Origin: Jannaschia sp. Os4 | GTDB lineage: Bacteria; Pseudomonadota; Alphaproteobacteria; Rhodobacterales; Rhodobacteraceae | Direction: 5' to 3' | Assembly (NCBI RefSeq): GCF_016820245.1 | Contig: NZ_JAFCAR010000008.1 | Location: forward strand, 1-33,076 | DNA length: 33,076 bases | Shown here: positions 15,117-26,175 of the stretch, piece by piece | How positions within the stretch are numbered: the stretch's first letter is position 1 | Layout: each line of letters starts with the position of its first letter | Notes under the pieces: model-generated | What the model was told of the DNA's origin: nothing | Seen by the model: the letters and a program-made list of their open reading frames with translations, nothing else | The model's database searches: none | Made by a program: the position numbers and the translations under genes

Positions 15117-16154
15117 TCAGAGCCGGTGGTCGTAAGGTGATGGTACGAAGGCGAAGCTGCCCGTCCCCGCAACGCGTGCGACGAAGCCCACGCCTGGAAA
15201 CGGGTTGTGCATCCCCGCCACGCGGAGGCGGCCCGCCGCTGCCTCGTCCATGATCGCCACGCGCGTGCGCGCCGCCTGCGTGGCGTCGATGTCGAAGGCC
15301 ACGCCGAGGTCGGTGCGCGGGAACTGGACGGCGGGGACGTGCACCACGTCGCCCCAGACGAGAAGCCCCTCCGGTCCGGTCCCGATCGCATAGCCGCTGT
15401 GCCCCGGCGTGTGACCGGTCAGCGCGCGCAGCGTGACGCCCTCCGCGACCGAGGCTCCATCGGCGAAGGCGCGGATACGATCCGGACCGAAGACGGCCAG
15501 CACACGCTGGTTCTGCTCGTAGCCCTCCGCCCCCGCCTCGCGGGCCTCAGCGCTCCGCCAGAAGGCCAGATCCACTTCGCTCAGAACGAGGTTAGCGTTC
15601 GGGAAGGCGCGCGCGCCGCCCGCGGTGAGCGCGCCGCCGACATGGTCGGGATGCATGTGCGTCGCGAGCAGGGAGTCGATGGAGCCGGGGTCGATGCCGA
15701 GCACGCGCAGCGTGTCGGGCAGCCGCCCGAGGCTCGGGACGCCTTCGAGCGCCCCGCCCGCGTCGATCAGGAGCCGCCGTCCGGGCAGATCGACGAGATA
15801 GGCGTTCACCGAGCCAACATAGTCGTCCATGTCGAGGAACGCCGCCTCGAAGAGCGGACGCAGCTCCTCGGGCGAGGCGCCCTGGACGATCTCCGGATCG
15901 CTCGGGAAGTAGCCGTCAGACAGCGCGGTGACGATCGCGTCGCCCGCGCGGAACCGCTGCGCGCCGACGATCCGTGCGATGCCGCTCCCGTCCTGCGCGG
16001 CGGCGGCACCGACCGACCACGGCGTCTGGGGCAGGAGTGCGGCCAAGGTCAGCGCGCCGCCCGCCGCGATGAGGCTCCGCCTTCGGATCGGGCCGGTCCT
16101 CGCGGACTGCGCGAGGCTCGAACGGCTACGGCCGCATTCGTCGTCCTCGTTCAT
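15117..16154 (-). CDS. Tat-exported metallo-beta-lactamase-fold hydrolase
   Basis: A 345-residue protein. The leader is GPIRRRSLIAAGGALTLAAL with an AAAAQ cleavage site near residue 54. The metal-binding motif THMHPDH is at 165-171, followed by the expected downstream ligands in GHTPGHSGY, VWGDVVH and MHNPFPGVG. This is the glyoxalase II/lactonase-like branch of the MBL superfamily, whose members open lactones, thioesters or other esters using two metal ions. The ATG at 16154 has a good Shine-Dalgarno, AGGGAGAG. In the probable operon it lies immediately upstream of paoABC, so a role on a lactone or ester in the same exported pathway is plausible; specificity is unknown. Confidence 0.9.
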   Translation of the reverse strand: MNEDDECGRSRSSLAQSARTGPIRRRSLIAAGGALTLAALLPQTPWSVGAAAAQDGSGIARIVGAQRFRAGDAIVTALSDGYFPSDPEIVQGASPEELRPLFEAAFLDMDDYVGSVNAYLVDLPGRRLLIDAGGALEGVPSLGRLPDTLRVLGIDPGSIDSLLATHMHPDHVGGALTAGGARAFPNANLVLSEVDLAFWRSAEAREAGAEGYEQNQRVLAVFGPDRIRAFADGASVAEGVTLRALTGHTPGHSGYAIGTGPEGLLVWGDVVHVPAVQFPRTDLGVAFDIDATQAARTRVAIMDEAAAGRLRVAGMHNPFPGVGFVARVAGTGSFAFVPSPYDHRL

Positions 16155-16242
16155 CTCGTCTCTCCCTGGTTCGGGCCCTGACTCGGGGCGATGCCGGCCC
16201 CCCGCGCGGGTGGCGGGGGCCGAGGGGATCGCGGTCGTGGGT

Positions 16243-18412
<2,170 letters not shown>

Positions 18413-18433
18413 CTCCTCTCATGTCGGTTCGTC

Positions 18434-19129
18434 TCACCAGCCGATCTCCTTACGGTCCCGAAAGAACCGGCCGTTGGCCTCCGTGCTCTCCGCCGTCGCC
18501 AGCCAGACGGCCGTGTCCGCCGCCTCCTCGGGGCTGCGCTCGGCACCGTTGCCGCCCATGCGGGTGCGCACCCAGCCGGGGCACATCGCGGAGACCGCGA
18601 CACCCGTCCCGGCCTCGGCGGCCAGCGCCTGCGTCAGCGCGTTGAGCGCGGCCTTCGACACGGAATAGAGCGGCGGGCCCGACAGGCCCGCGCAGACCGC
18701 GCCGTAGCCCGAGGACATGTTGACCACCCGCCCGTAGCCGCGCGCGTTCATACCCGGCAGGAACGCCGTAGTCGTCCGCAGCGGCCCGACGGTGTTGACC
18801 TCCAGCGCCTCGCTCAGGTCGTCCGCCCCGGCCTCCAAGAGTGGCGCCTGCGGATAGATGCCCGCGTTGTTGACGAGCACGTCGATCGCGCTCCCGCGTT
18901 CGTCGATCGTGGCGGCCGCCTCCTCGACGGACAGGCCGTCCGTGACCTCCAGCGTCACCCAGTCGATCCTCTCCGACGGCCCGCCCAGCCGTTCGACCGC
19001 CTCGCGCCCCGCCGCCTCGTCGCGCGCGCCGATCCAGACCCGCAGCCCGCGCTCGAGCAGGGCGGCGCAGACGGCGTAGCCGATGCCCCGGTTGCCGCCG
19101 GTGACGAGGGCGGTGCGCGGCGTGCTCAC
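18434..19129 (-). CDS. Short-chain dehydrogenase/reductase (cytosolic)
   Basis: A 231-residue classical SDR. Cofactor site TGGNRGIG at 10-17, NNAG at 87-90, catalytic Ser in VVNMSSGYG, and Tyr155/Lys159 in LYSVSKAALNALT. The tail CPGWVRTRMGG is usual. The GARDE after beta-2 is of the NADP-favouring type (Arg after beta-2), similar to eukaryotic carbonyl reductases. The GTG start at 19129 overlaps the upstream AKR stop as GTGA, a 4-bp translational coupling, and an upstream in-frame start would extend into that gene. No export signal. It probably reduces a ketone or aldehyde related to the pathway of the operon. Confidence 0.92.
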   Translation of the reverse strand: MSTPRTALVTGGNRGIGYAVCAALLERGLRVWIGARDEAAGREAVERLGGPSERIDWVTLEVTDGLSVEEAAATIDERGSAIDVLVNNAGIYPQAPLLEAGADDLSEALEVNTVGPLRTTTAFLPGMNARGYGRVVNMSSGYGAVCAGLSGPPLYSVSKAALNALTQALAAEAGTGVAVSAMCPGWVRTRMGGNGAERSPEEAADTAVWLATAESTEANGRFFRDRKEIGW

Positions 19130-20217
19130 AGGTCGAGCTCCTGGCCCTTCGCTGCCTTCAGCTCCCGCTGGAGACCGTGGACGCTGCGCTTGTCGAGATC
19201 GTCCCACGCCCCGCCCCAGGCCATGTTGCGCGTGGCGGTCAGGAACGCGTGCGGGAAGCCCAGATCGATGGCGCTCGCCTCGTCGAGCGCCTTCGTTTGG
19301 TCTGCGTCGAGCGTCAGGTCGAGCGCGGAGAGGTTGGACTCGAGCTGTTCGAGCTTCGTCGCCCCGATCAGCGGGATCGTGCCCCGGTCCATCGTCCATC
19401 GCAGCGCGACGGCGGCCGGCTCGGTGCCGAGGTCCTTCGCGACGTCGACGACCTTCTGCGCGATGGCGAGGTTGCGGTCGGACTTCGGATGGGTGTCCGA
19501 GACGTCGAGGCGGCGGTTCCCGGAGCCGTCCTTGGACCCGCCCCCGGACCCCTCGTTGTACTTGCCCGTGAGTAGCCCGCCCGCGAGCGGCGACCACGCC
19601 AGCATGTCGAGGCCGAAGGCGTCGGCCATGGGCATCAGTTCGCGCTCGGCTGTCCGCTCGATCAGGCTGTACTCGACCTGCAGCGCGGCGAAGCGCGTCC
19701 AGCCGCGCAGCTCGGCCATCGTGTTGCACTGCGCCGCCGCCCAGGCGGGCGCGTCCGACAGGCCGATATGAAGGATCTTGCCCGCGCGGACGAGGTCGTC
19801 GAGGCCGCGCATGATCTCCTCGGCCGGCGTCCCGAAATCCCAGTTGTGCACCCAGTAGAGGTCGATCCGATCGGTGCCGAGGCGCTTCAGGCTACCCTCC
19901 AGCGCCTGCACCATGCTCTTGCGGTGGTTGCCGCCGGCATTTGGATGCATCGGCGCCATCGCGTTGGAGTACTTCGTCGCCAGCACGACCTCGTCCCGAC
20001 GCTCGGCGATCAGGCGCCCGGTGATGCGCTCGCTCTCGCCGTTCACGTAGAGGTTGGCCGTGTCGACGAAGTTGCCGCCCGCCTCGCGGAACGCCTCGTA
20101 GATGGCGCGGCAGGTCTCCTCGGGTGCACCCCAGCCCCAATCCTCGCCGAAGGTCATCGTGCCGAGGCAGGCCTCGGAGACGCGCAGGCCCGTGGGGCCG
20201 AGGGTCTTGTACCGCAT
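19126..20217 (-). CDS. Aldo/keto reductase, Tas/YajO-like (cytosolic)
   Basis: A 363-residue AKR with no leader. Starts MRYKTLGPTGLRVSEACLGT, the canonical AKR N-terminus. Tetrad: Asp52 and Tyr57 (FVDTANLYVNGESE), Lys82 (LATKYSNAM), His124 (WVHNWDFG). C-terminal IPLIGATKLEQLESNLSALD is the cofactor-binding stretch. The ATG at 20217 is preferred to one 24 bp upstream because of its alignment with the family start and an AGGGAGG motif 11 bp upstream. It is the first gene of the long minus-strand series and follows a 112-bp gap after the AraC gene, the most likely place for the operon promoter. Confidence 0.93.
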   Translation of the reverse strand: MRYKTLGPTGLRVSEACLGTMTFGEDWGWGAPEETCRAIYEAFREAGGNFVDTANLYVNGESERITGRLIAERRDEVVLATKYSNAMAPMHPNAGGNHRKSMVQALEGSLKRLGTDRIDLYWVHNWDFGTPAEEIMRGLDDLVRAGKILHIGLSDAPAWAAAQCNTMAELRGWTRFAALQVEYSLIERTAERELMPMADAFGLDMLAWSPLAGGLLTGKYNEGSGGGSKDGSGNRRLDVSDTHPKSDRNLAIAQKVVDVAKDLGTEPAAVALRWTMDRGTIPLIGATKLEQLESNLSALDLTLDADQTKALDEASAIDLGFPHAFLTATRNMAWGGAWDDLDKRSVHGLQRELKAAKGQELDL

Positions 20218-20329
20218 GGCGTCGCGCGCCTCCCTAATCATTGTGTTGCGATCACAAGGATAGGTCGGCCCCGGGGGGCCGTCGTTGCCGCATCCGCGCG
20301 TTCCTTTGCAGGATCGTGCCGTCCTACCC

Positions 20330-21244
20330 CTAGCCCTCGCGCAGGTTGCCGGGCGTCACGTTCCATCGCCTGCGGAACGCGCGCGTCATCCGCGCCTGGC
20401 TCGAGAAGCCGCAAAACGCCGCCACCGCGGCGATTGGCGCGTCCCCGTGCAGGAGCAGTTCCGACGCGCGCTCGCAGCGCCGCCGCTGGACGTATGCCCA
20501 GGCCGGCTCGCCCAAGGCGTCGCGGAAAGCGCGCGAGAACTGGCTGACGCTGAGCGCGGCCACGTCCGCCAGCGCGGCGAGCGACAGCGCGCTGCCGATG
20601 TTCGCTTCGACGTGGTCAATGACGCGCCCGAGCCGCGCGTCGCTCAGACGCGGGACCGTCGCATGCCCGACGCCCGACATCTCCGCCGCCACCAGGCCGC
20701 GCAGCGCTACCACGAGGCCTTCGAGGTAGAGGGGATCGGCGCGGCCCGGCGCTCGGACCGCCTCCGAGAGCCGGGCGCCGATCTCGACGGCGGCCCGGCT
20801 CCGGCGGCCTTGAAACGAATGGAGGCAGCCCGCCGCGGCCGCGCGCAGGCCTGCCATGACGCCGTCCGCGTACTCCACCATCAGGCTGGTGCCGCGATGG
20901 GCGACGTGGAGCTTGCGGATCTCCGTGTCCTTCGGGTGAAACGTCCAGCTGTCGCCCGGCACCTCGCACTCGCGCGGGGCGTCGGTGTTGACCCCTGTGA
21001 CGTGCGCATAGCCGCCCGCGTTTACGATCACGACGTCCCGCGGCAACGTGACGGTCCCACTCCACGCATCGACGCCCGGCCGGGTGAGGACCACGCGGTC
21101 CTGTCCGACGGACAGGGTACCGAGGACATCCGGCTGCGAGTCAAACCGCGACAGTCCTTCGCCGACGTCGCGGGAGTGCACGATCCCGGCACGGTCGAGG
21201 CCGTTCGCCATGCCGCGGAGCGATCCGATCCGGCGACCGCTCAT
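20330..21244 (-). CDS. AraC-family transcriptional regulator
   Basis: A 304-residue regulator. The C-terminal 100 residues are the double HTH: RLGRVIDHVEANIGSALSLA, LSVSQFSRAFRDALGEPAWA, YVQRRRCERASELLLHGDAP and FCGFSSQARMTRAFRRRWNVTPGNLR. The N-terminal part is a cupin-like ligand domain of low similarity. The start at 21244 forms an ATGA overlap with the stop of the upstream AraC gene, so the two are translationally coupled; starting seven codons earlier is possible. It immediately precedes the AKR-SDR-hydrolase-Pao operon on the same strand, making that operon its likely target. The HTH sequence is strikingly similar to that of the AraC at 22718 (both contain W-(A/S)-YVQRRRCERA). Confidence 0.93.
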   Translation of the reverse strand: MSGRRIGSLRGMANGLDRAGIVHSRDVGEGLSRFDSQPDVLGTLSVGQDRVVLTRPGVDAWSGTVTLPRDVVIVNAGGYAHVTGVNTDAPRECEVPGDSWTFHPKDTEIRKLHVAHRGTSLMVEYADGVMAGLRAAAAGCLHSFQGRRSRAAVEIGARLSEAVRAPGRADPLYLEGLVVALRGLVAAEMSGVGHATVPRLSDARLGRVIDHVEANIGSALSLAALADVAALSVSQFSRAFRDALGEPAWAYVQRRRCERASELLLHGDAPIAAVAAFCGFSSQARMTRAFRRRWNVTPGNLREG

Positions 21245-22143
21245 CCCCGCACCTCGGTTCTCCATTTCCCAGGCGTCGTCCCCATCACGCGGCGGAACGT
21301 ATCGGTCATGTGGCTCTGCGACGCGAATCCGGTGGCATAGGCGATTTCGGCGAGCGGCATGTCGCCGAGGCGGAGGAACTCGCAGGCTTTCTCGACGCGC
21401 TTGGCGGTGACGTAGCTGTGAGGCGTGTCGCCGGTGGTGGTCTTGAAGGCGTCGGCGAAGGTCCAGCGGGGCATGTCGAGGGCGCGGGCGAGGTCCTCGA
21501 CGGTGAGGCGCTGGCCCATGCGGTGCTCGACCAGTGCGTCGATGCGAGCCAATTCGGCCGGGGACAGTGGCAGGATTGGCTGCGGCTTGCGCAGGGCACC
21601 CGCCTTGTCGAGCAGTCGGGCAAGAAGCACTTGGGTGAGCCCGTCGATTAGAAGGTCGCTCGTGCCGCCCGTGCGCGCGCTTTCGGTCCAGAGCTGCATG
21701 GCCGTGCGTCGCAGGGGCTCGTCGCGGAAGAGATCTGCGGCTGCCAAGTGTTCGAAGATCGAAAGAGTGCCTATTCGATGATCGTCCAAAACGCTGGAAA
21801 GAAAGTTAGCTTTGAGACCGAGAATCAGTATCTCGTGATCCCCGTCGCATCGGTACGCTGCGGTGGTATGGGGAGGTACGACGTTGATTTCGCCGGGTCG
21901 CCAAACTTGGTGTTCCATCCAACCATCGCCGATGTCCCATGCGAATGGGATGTCCGCCTTCAAACCTACGATGATATTGAGATCAGGGACGGCGGGATCG
22001 GAGGCTTCAACTTCGCCTTGCTTTACCCTTAACAGTCTTACCGGCATCGACCCACCCGACCGATGCTCCTGCGGGAAGCCTGCGTAGGGCGAGGCCGGGT
22101 CGCGATAGAAGTCCGCCAAGGATGACGCGGTCTGCTGTGTCAT
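21241..22143 (-). CDS. AraC-family transcriptional regulator
   Basis: A 300-residue regulator. HTH region: ELARIDALVEHRMGQRLTVE, LARALDMPRWTFADAFKTTT, GDTPHSYVTAKRVEKACEFL, YATGFASQSHMTDTFRRVMG then TTPGKWR. The N-terminal domain (residues 1-190) is a cupin-type sensor. The part coding for residues about 40-135 (roughly 21740-22030) has clearly lower GC than neighbouring genes, hinting at recent acquisition or a mosaic origin. Divergent from the AraC relic at 22321; the 177-bp gap presumably holds its promoter. Its stop overlaps the next AraC start by 4 bp. Confidence 0.92.
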   Translation of the reverse strand: MTQQTASSLADFYRDPASPYAGFPQEHRSGGSMPVRLLRVKQGEVEASDPAVPDLNIIVGLKADIPFAWDIGDGWMEHQVWRPGEINVVPPHTTAAYRCDGDHEILILGLKANFLSSVLDDHRIGTLSIFEHLAAADLFRDEPLRRTAMQLWTESARTGGTSDLLIDGLTQVLLARLLDKAGALRKPQPILPLSPAELARIDALVEHRMGQRLTVEDLARALDMPRWTFADAFKTTTGDTPHSYVTAKRVEKACEFLRLGDMPLAEIAYATGFASQSHMTDTFRRVMGTTPGKWRTEVRG

Positions 22144-22320
22144 GTCGCCCGCCTCCTTTCACGTCCGACCGCGGGGGGAGGGGCGCACGCGACGGATCGG
22201 GATCAGTCTATAGCACAGAATGATCGTTTCTTCCGTAATCGTCGAGCGGTTGTGGAACCCGCGGCGAGTTCGCCGACGATTCCGGAATACGGCCTGTCGA
22301 ATGCGCGCGATCATCACAGG

Positions 22321-22773
22321 ATGACGTCAGACACTCTCCCACCGTCCGACGACACGCGCATCCGCTACCTGCGAGGTGGGAGCGTTCACCACGAAGCCTG
22401 TGGATCTGGCGATCTGGTGCGGGCGGGGGAGGCGCCGGAGGTTTTCCTGCGGATCGCGGGGCGGGGCAGACTTGCGTGGTCCGCAGCACCCTCGCGCGAC
22501 CGTTCGGGCGCGGCAATCCTCCTACCATCCCGCGCGACGCTCGTCATCCGCGGCACGCTTCGCGCGCTGCGGGTCTTGCTGCCCGGCTTGGCGGTGACGG
22601 GTCCAGCCCGCCCGATCGACGACCCCCTCGTCGCGCTGCTTTGCCCCCGCGTGTGGCTTGCGCCCCAGCCGGTCGCCGAGGCAGCGCTCGTGCTGATCCG
22701 ACTGCTGCTCGAGCGGGATGACCGAGGACGAACGGATGAGGGCCGAGCGGAGGGCGGCGCGCCTGGTCCGTAA
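22321..22773 (+). pseudogene. Truncated AraC-type sensor domain without HTH (relic)
   Basis: A 150-codon open frame beginning MTSDTLPPSDDTRIRYLRGG. Residues about 85-130, ALRVLLPGLAVTGPARPIDD then PLVALLCPRVWLAPQPVAEA, resemble the matching segment of the AraC at 22718 (MPLSSSPPIARRIDDPLIPA and LLRRAWALRSAEGEIARA): both have the R-x-IDDPL-x-x-LL pattern and a following A-rich helix ending in LL-E. It then runs into an out-of-frame arginine/glycine-rich tail and stops just where the HTH domain should begin. The next AraC gene overlaps its end. I read it as the remains of an AraC duplicate; a short independently expressed sensor protein cannot be excluded. Confidence 0.55.
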
Positions 22774-23674
22774 CAGGATCGTCGGCGCTTTCGTCTTTCG
22801 GATCACGGAATCCCGGCCCGCCCGGAATACCGGGTGCCTCGCTCGTGCTTCTTCCCCGATCATGGTCTTGGAGCGAGTATCACTGGACCCCGGGAGCAGC
22901 GCGTTCCTCCGAGAGGCCGACGGCAGCGTGGGTCGCGTGGCGGAGCCGCGGACGATCTCGCTCGTGCGCGACATCACGGCGGATAACGGGGTAAGCACGC
23001 TCATCCTCGTACTCGACGCGCCGACCCGGGGCATTCCGGTTCCCGACCTCGCTCGTCCCCTGCATGCGGGAGATCTCGCGCTAGTCCCGCCGGGCAAGGG
23101 CGGCACCGCAGGGGTGCGGGGCAACCTTCTCTGCCTTCGGATGCCGCTCTCGTCTTCGCCGCCCATAGCGCGGCGCATCGACGATCCGCTGATCCCGGCG
23201 CTGCTGCGGCGGGCCTGGGCGCTACGATCCGCCGAGGGCGAGATCGCGCGCGCGACGGTCCGGCTGCTGGACTTGCTCATCGAGCACGCCCTTCAAGCGT
23301 CTGCCGACTCGCCGCGACCGACCAATGCTCGGCGGGCCATCGACCCCCGCATCGCGCGGGCCGTGCAGCATCTGGAAGCGCACCTGGCGGAGCCGTTCGC
23401 CGTCGCGGACCTGGCGGCGGTCGCCAACCTCTCGCCATCCCACTTCGCACGCCGGTTCAAGGCCGAGACGGGCGAGCCGACATGGTCCTACGTCCAGCGG
23501 CGGCGCTGCGAGCGGGCGAGAGCCCTGTTGCCGGATACCACCCTTCCCATCGCAGAGATCGCACATCGCTGCGGGTTCTCCCACCACGCGCACCTCACCC
23601 GGAACTTCCGCAATCGCTACGGGCTCACGCCGTCGATGTTGCGCGCATACGGCGCGGTGCCTCACGATGGTTGA
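22718..23674 (+). CDS. AraC-family transcriptional regulator
   Basis: About 318 residues if started at ATG 22718; ATGs at 22736 or about 22863 are alternatives and none has a strong Shine-Dalgarno. The C-terminal 100 residues are the AraC double HTH: RIARAVQHLEAHLAEPFAVA, DLAAVANLSPSHFARRFKAE, TGEPTWSYVQRRRCERARAL and IAHRCGFSHHAHLTRNFRNR then YGLTPSMLR. The second HTH arrangement, including W-x-YVQRRRCERA, is shared with the AraC at 20330, suggesting duplication within the locus. The N-terminal 60 residues look poorly conserved and may be non-genuine. The upstream relic at 22321 is its closest neighbour in sequence. Confidence 0.85.
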   Translation: MTEDERMRAERRAARLVRNRIVGAFVFRITESRPARNTGCLARASSPIMVLERVSLDPGSSAFLREADGSVGRVAEPRTISLVRDITADNGVSTLILVLDAPTRGIPVPDLARPLHAGDLALVPPGKGGTAGVRGNLLCLRMPLSSSPPIARRIDDPLIPALLRRAWALRSAEGEIARATVRLLDLLIEHALQASADSPRPTNARRAIDPRIARAVQHLEAHLAEPFAVADLAAVANLSPSHFARRFKAETGEPTWSYVQRRRCERARALLPDTTLPIAEIAHRCGFSHHAHLTRNFRNRYGLTPSMLRAYGAVPHDG

Positions 23675-24015
23675 GGTGGGTCGGACTTTCGCCCATCGCG
23701 CAAGCACGCGACCCATGGTCCAAACTTCGACCGCGATCCGATCATGCAAAACGTCGGTCGGATCGTACGACGACAGGCCCGGCGGATCCTGCTGGATTGC
23801 GATGGACCCACCTATCCGACCCGGGGCCGTCGAATGCCTTCTCCGTTCATCCAGCGGTGTTCCCTACATGCCTCGCATCGTACGTTATGAGTGGCGGAGG
23901 GGTCAGACGGTCATTTTGCTTTCCTGCGCCCAATCCGGGTATAGGGGGAAGTCGAGAAGTCGCCTCAGCCCGACTAGCCCTCCGGTCGATCTGCGCCGGC
24001 GGCGATCGCCTACAG
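23675..24015. other. 341-bp gap with inverted repeat, between convergent AraC genes
   Basis: No convincing gene. CGATCCGA (23734-23741) and TCGGATCG (23758-23765) form an 8-bp inverted repeat with a 16-bp spacer, compatible with a regulator site spanning about three helical turns or a hairpin. The two flanking AraC genes converge here, so a transcription-end region is expected, but no classical terminator with T tract is evident. GC content is lower than in the surrounding genes. Confidence 0.4.
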
Positions 24016-24783
24016 TCAGGTGTGCCGCCGAAGCGCGTCCCGGAACCCATGCCCGGGCGTATACCCGATGGCCCCTGCCGCAGCTTCCCGCGTCGCGCCG
24101 TCCCGGATCATCTCCGCCGCCCGGTCCATGCGCCACGCCGTCTGAAACGCATGGGGCGTCAGGCCAGTGCTGTGTTTGAAGGCTTCCTGGAACCGGAACG
24201 GGCTCATCGCCGCGACGGCGGCGAATTCCTCCAAGGTGGTCCGACGGGTGATGTTGGCGTCGAGGAACTCGACCACGCGGTCGAGTCTTCGGCCATCCAG
24301 ACCTTTGGCGTTCGCCCGTGGAAGTCGTCCGCCGAAACTGTCGACTGCGATATGGCGCAACGCCGCGCGCACGACCTCCTCGAGTTCCAGTGCGGAGGTC
24401 GACCAGGCGCCGCGGCCGGTCGCGCGCAACCGCAGCGCCAGCGCGGTGAGGACTGCATCCTCGCAATCGTAGACATCCGCGAGGTCCACGAGGCCGGGTG
24501 CCGCCATCTCGTCGGCCACGGCGCGGCGCAGACGTTCGGAGACCTGCACCGAGATGCATTCGGCGGGGCGGTCGAGCCCGACCCAGCGGATGCTCTCCGC
24601 GCCGTTGAAGCCGCCGGTCATGCCGTGCAGCGAGCGGCGCTCGCCGCGGCCTTCCACGTCGACCACGGCGTGAGTGCCGGTGAAGTTGTAACCGAGGCTA
24701 TAGGGCTCGCTTACGGACGGCTCGACGGTCTCGTCAGGCGGCGGGATGACGCCCCAGAAGGCATCGATGTCGTCGGTCTGCAT
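24016..24783 (-). CDS. AraC-family transcriptional regulator
   Basis: A 255-residue regulator when started at ATG 24783 (a GTG at 24795 would add four residues). N-terminus MQTDDIDAFWGVIPPPDETV then a cupin-like AraC_binding_2 type domain (YNFTGTHAVVDVEGRGERRS, SIRWVGLDRPAECISVQVSE). HTH: LDRVVEFLDANITRRTTLEE, AMSPFRFQEAFKHSTGLTPH, AFQTAWRMDRAAEMIRDGAT and GYTPGHGFRDALRRHT, ending abruptly after the last helix. It is divergent from the SDR at 25164 with a 380-bp shared upstream region, so it is the natural candidate to control the right-hand block. Confidence 0.9.
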   Translation of the reverse strand: MQTDDIDAFWGVIPPPDETVEPSVSEPYSLGYNFTGTHAVVDVEGRGERRSLHGMTGGFNGAESIRWVGLDRPAECISVQVSERLRRAVADEMAAPGLVDLADVYDCEDAVLTALALRLRATGRGAWSTSALELEEVVRAALRHIAVDSFGGRLPRANAKGLDGRRLDRVVEFLDANITRRTTLEEFAAVAAMSPFRFQEAFKHSTGLTPHAFQTAWRMDRAAEMIRDGATREAAAGAIGYTPGHGFRDALRRHT

Positions 24784-25163
24784 GGTCCAGGTCACCGCCC
24801 GAACATAGCGAGGATCCGCAATGCGGCGAGGCCGACGTGGATCGCGACCGTCCCGATCTTGCCGATTTCAAGTGGCCGGGAACCGGAGGCAGTCGGGATA
24901 ATCTTTGGCTCATCAATCGGTTCTCAGAAGCGACGGCTCCAAAAGCCTCTCGGTATGCCCAATCGTCGCGGCAACCCCTCCCCCTCCCCCCCGTTTGTCA
25001 TTCCGAATGGCGGCCGATCGCGGCCACCGCACACGATCAACGGACGCATTATGACGAAGACCGAACGCAGGAGCCGTTCCGCTCTCTTCGGGCAAGCCAG
25101 GATGCAATTCGCTTCCCAGCCGCGCACGATCGCATCCCCCATCACCAAAGAAGGAAGATCTCG
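24784..25163. promoter_or_regulatory. 380-bp divergent upstream region (AraC / Tat-SDR block)
   Basis: The largest gap in the window. It should contain the promoters of the AraC gene (minus) and of the right-hand operon (plus). A pyrimidine tract (about 24975-24992) lies in the middle, and an AAGGAAGA Shine-Dalgarno (from 25151) precedes the SDR start. I could not find a convincing -35/-10 pair with correct spacing or clear AraC direct repeats by eye. An open frame continuous with the SDR runs through here but has non-coding composition. Confidence 0.45.
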
Positions 25164-26120
25164 ATGACCGACACAACCGACACCACCCGCCGCGGCCTTC
25201 TCGGCGCCGCCGCGGCCGGCCTCGCCACCGTCGCTGCGACCCGATCCGCGACGGCGCAAGAAGCCCCTGCCGCGTCCCCACGCTTCGCGGACCGCCACGT
25301 CCTCATAACGGGCGCCACCTCTGGCATCGGCGAAGGCACCGCACGGGCCTTCGCTGCCGAAGGGGCCAAGGTCTCCTTCAACGGACGCCGCGCCGAGATG
25401 GGCGAGCGGATCGCCGCGGAGATCAATGCCGACCCGGCCGTACAGGCCAGCGGCGGGGGCGCCTTCTACATGCAGTCCGACGTGCGCGAGGAAGCGCAGA
25501 TCGTCGACTTCGTGCGCGCCGCGACGGAGTACTACGGCCCATTCCACGTGGCCTTCAACAATGCGGGCGTGGTGTTCGGAAACGGCTCGCTGACGGGCAA
25601 CGGCCCCTTGGCCGAGATCGAGGCGGCGGATTTCGACGACGTCTGGGCCACGAACGGACGCGGCGTGTTCCTGTCGATGAAGCACGAGATCCCGGTGATG
25701 CTCGGGAACGAGCCGTGGGGCCGCCACGGCCTGCGCGGCGTGATCGTCAACAATGCCTCGGTCAGCGCGCATGGCGGCTTCCCAGGGATCGGCCCCTACT
25801 CGACCTCCAAGCACGGGGTGTTGGGCCTCACCCGCGGGGCCGCGCTCGACTACGGGATGCAGGGCATCCGCATCAACTCGATCTCGCCGGGCGGTGTGGA
25901 CACGCCCATGCGCCGCGCTTCCATCGAGGCGCAGGGCAACGATCCCGACGAAGCGCAGGCACCGAATGTCCGCCACACCACCAATACGGTAACCGAGATG
26001 GCCGATGTGGTGATGTTCCTCGCCATGGGCGATGCGCCCTCGTCGATCCAGGGCACCGATCTCGACGTGACGATGGGGATGCTGACGGGACCCTTTGCGC
26101 CGCCGAATCCGAATACCTGA
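25164..26120 (+). CDS. Tat-exported short-chain dehydrogenase/reductase
   Basis: A 318-residue SDR with leader MTDTTDTTRRGLLGAAAAGL ending SATAQ, a Tat signal with cleavage near residue 32. The Rossmann site TGATSGIG is at about 49-56, NNAG at 132-135, catalytic Ser in IVNNASVSAHG, and Tyr212/Lys216 in PYSTSKHGVLGLT. The tail NSISPGGVDTPM is standard. SDRs use soluble NAD(P), which is absent in the periplasm; export therefore suggests tightly bound cofactor. The start is set by the leader and by AAGGAAG 8 bp upstream. It is the first gene of the plus-strand block; the next SDR begins 55 bp later. Confidence 0.92.
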   Translation: MTDTTDTTRRGLLGAAAAGLATVAATRSATAQEAPAASPRFADRHVLITGATSGIGEGTARAFAAEGAKVSFNGRRAEMGERIAAEINADPAVQASGGGAFYMQSDVREEAQIVDFVRAATEYYGPFHVAFNNAGVVFGNGSLTGNGPLAEIEAADFDDVWATNGRGVFLSMKHEIPVMLGNEPWGRHGLRGVIVNNASVSAHGGFPGIGPYSTSKHGVLGLTRGAALDYGMQGIRINSISPGGVDTPMRRASIEAQGNDPDEAQAPNVRHTTNTVTEMADVVMFLAMGDAPSSIQGTDLDVTMGMLTGPFAPPNPNT

Positions 26121-26175
26121 TGCCAAGCCGTCCGCATAGTGGGCGGCTCAAACCTGAACGACACGGGAGACCGAC

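Noticed and set aside
22522-23280. 252-codon minus-strand frame over the AraC at 22718
   Set aside because: Ser/Arg-rich shadow of the AraC coding strand; no domain.
24837-25163. N-terminal extension of the SDR at 25164 by about 109 codons
   Set aside because: It would bury the Tat leader and has non-coding composition; the ATG at 25164 has a good Shine-Dalgarno.
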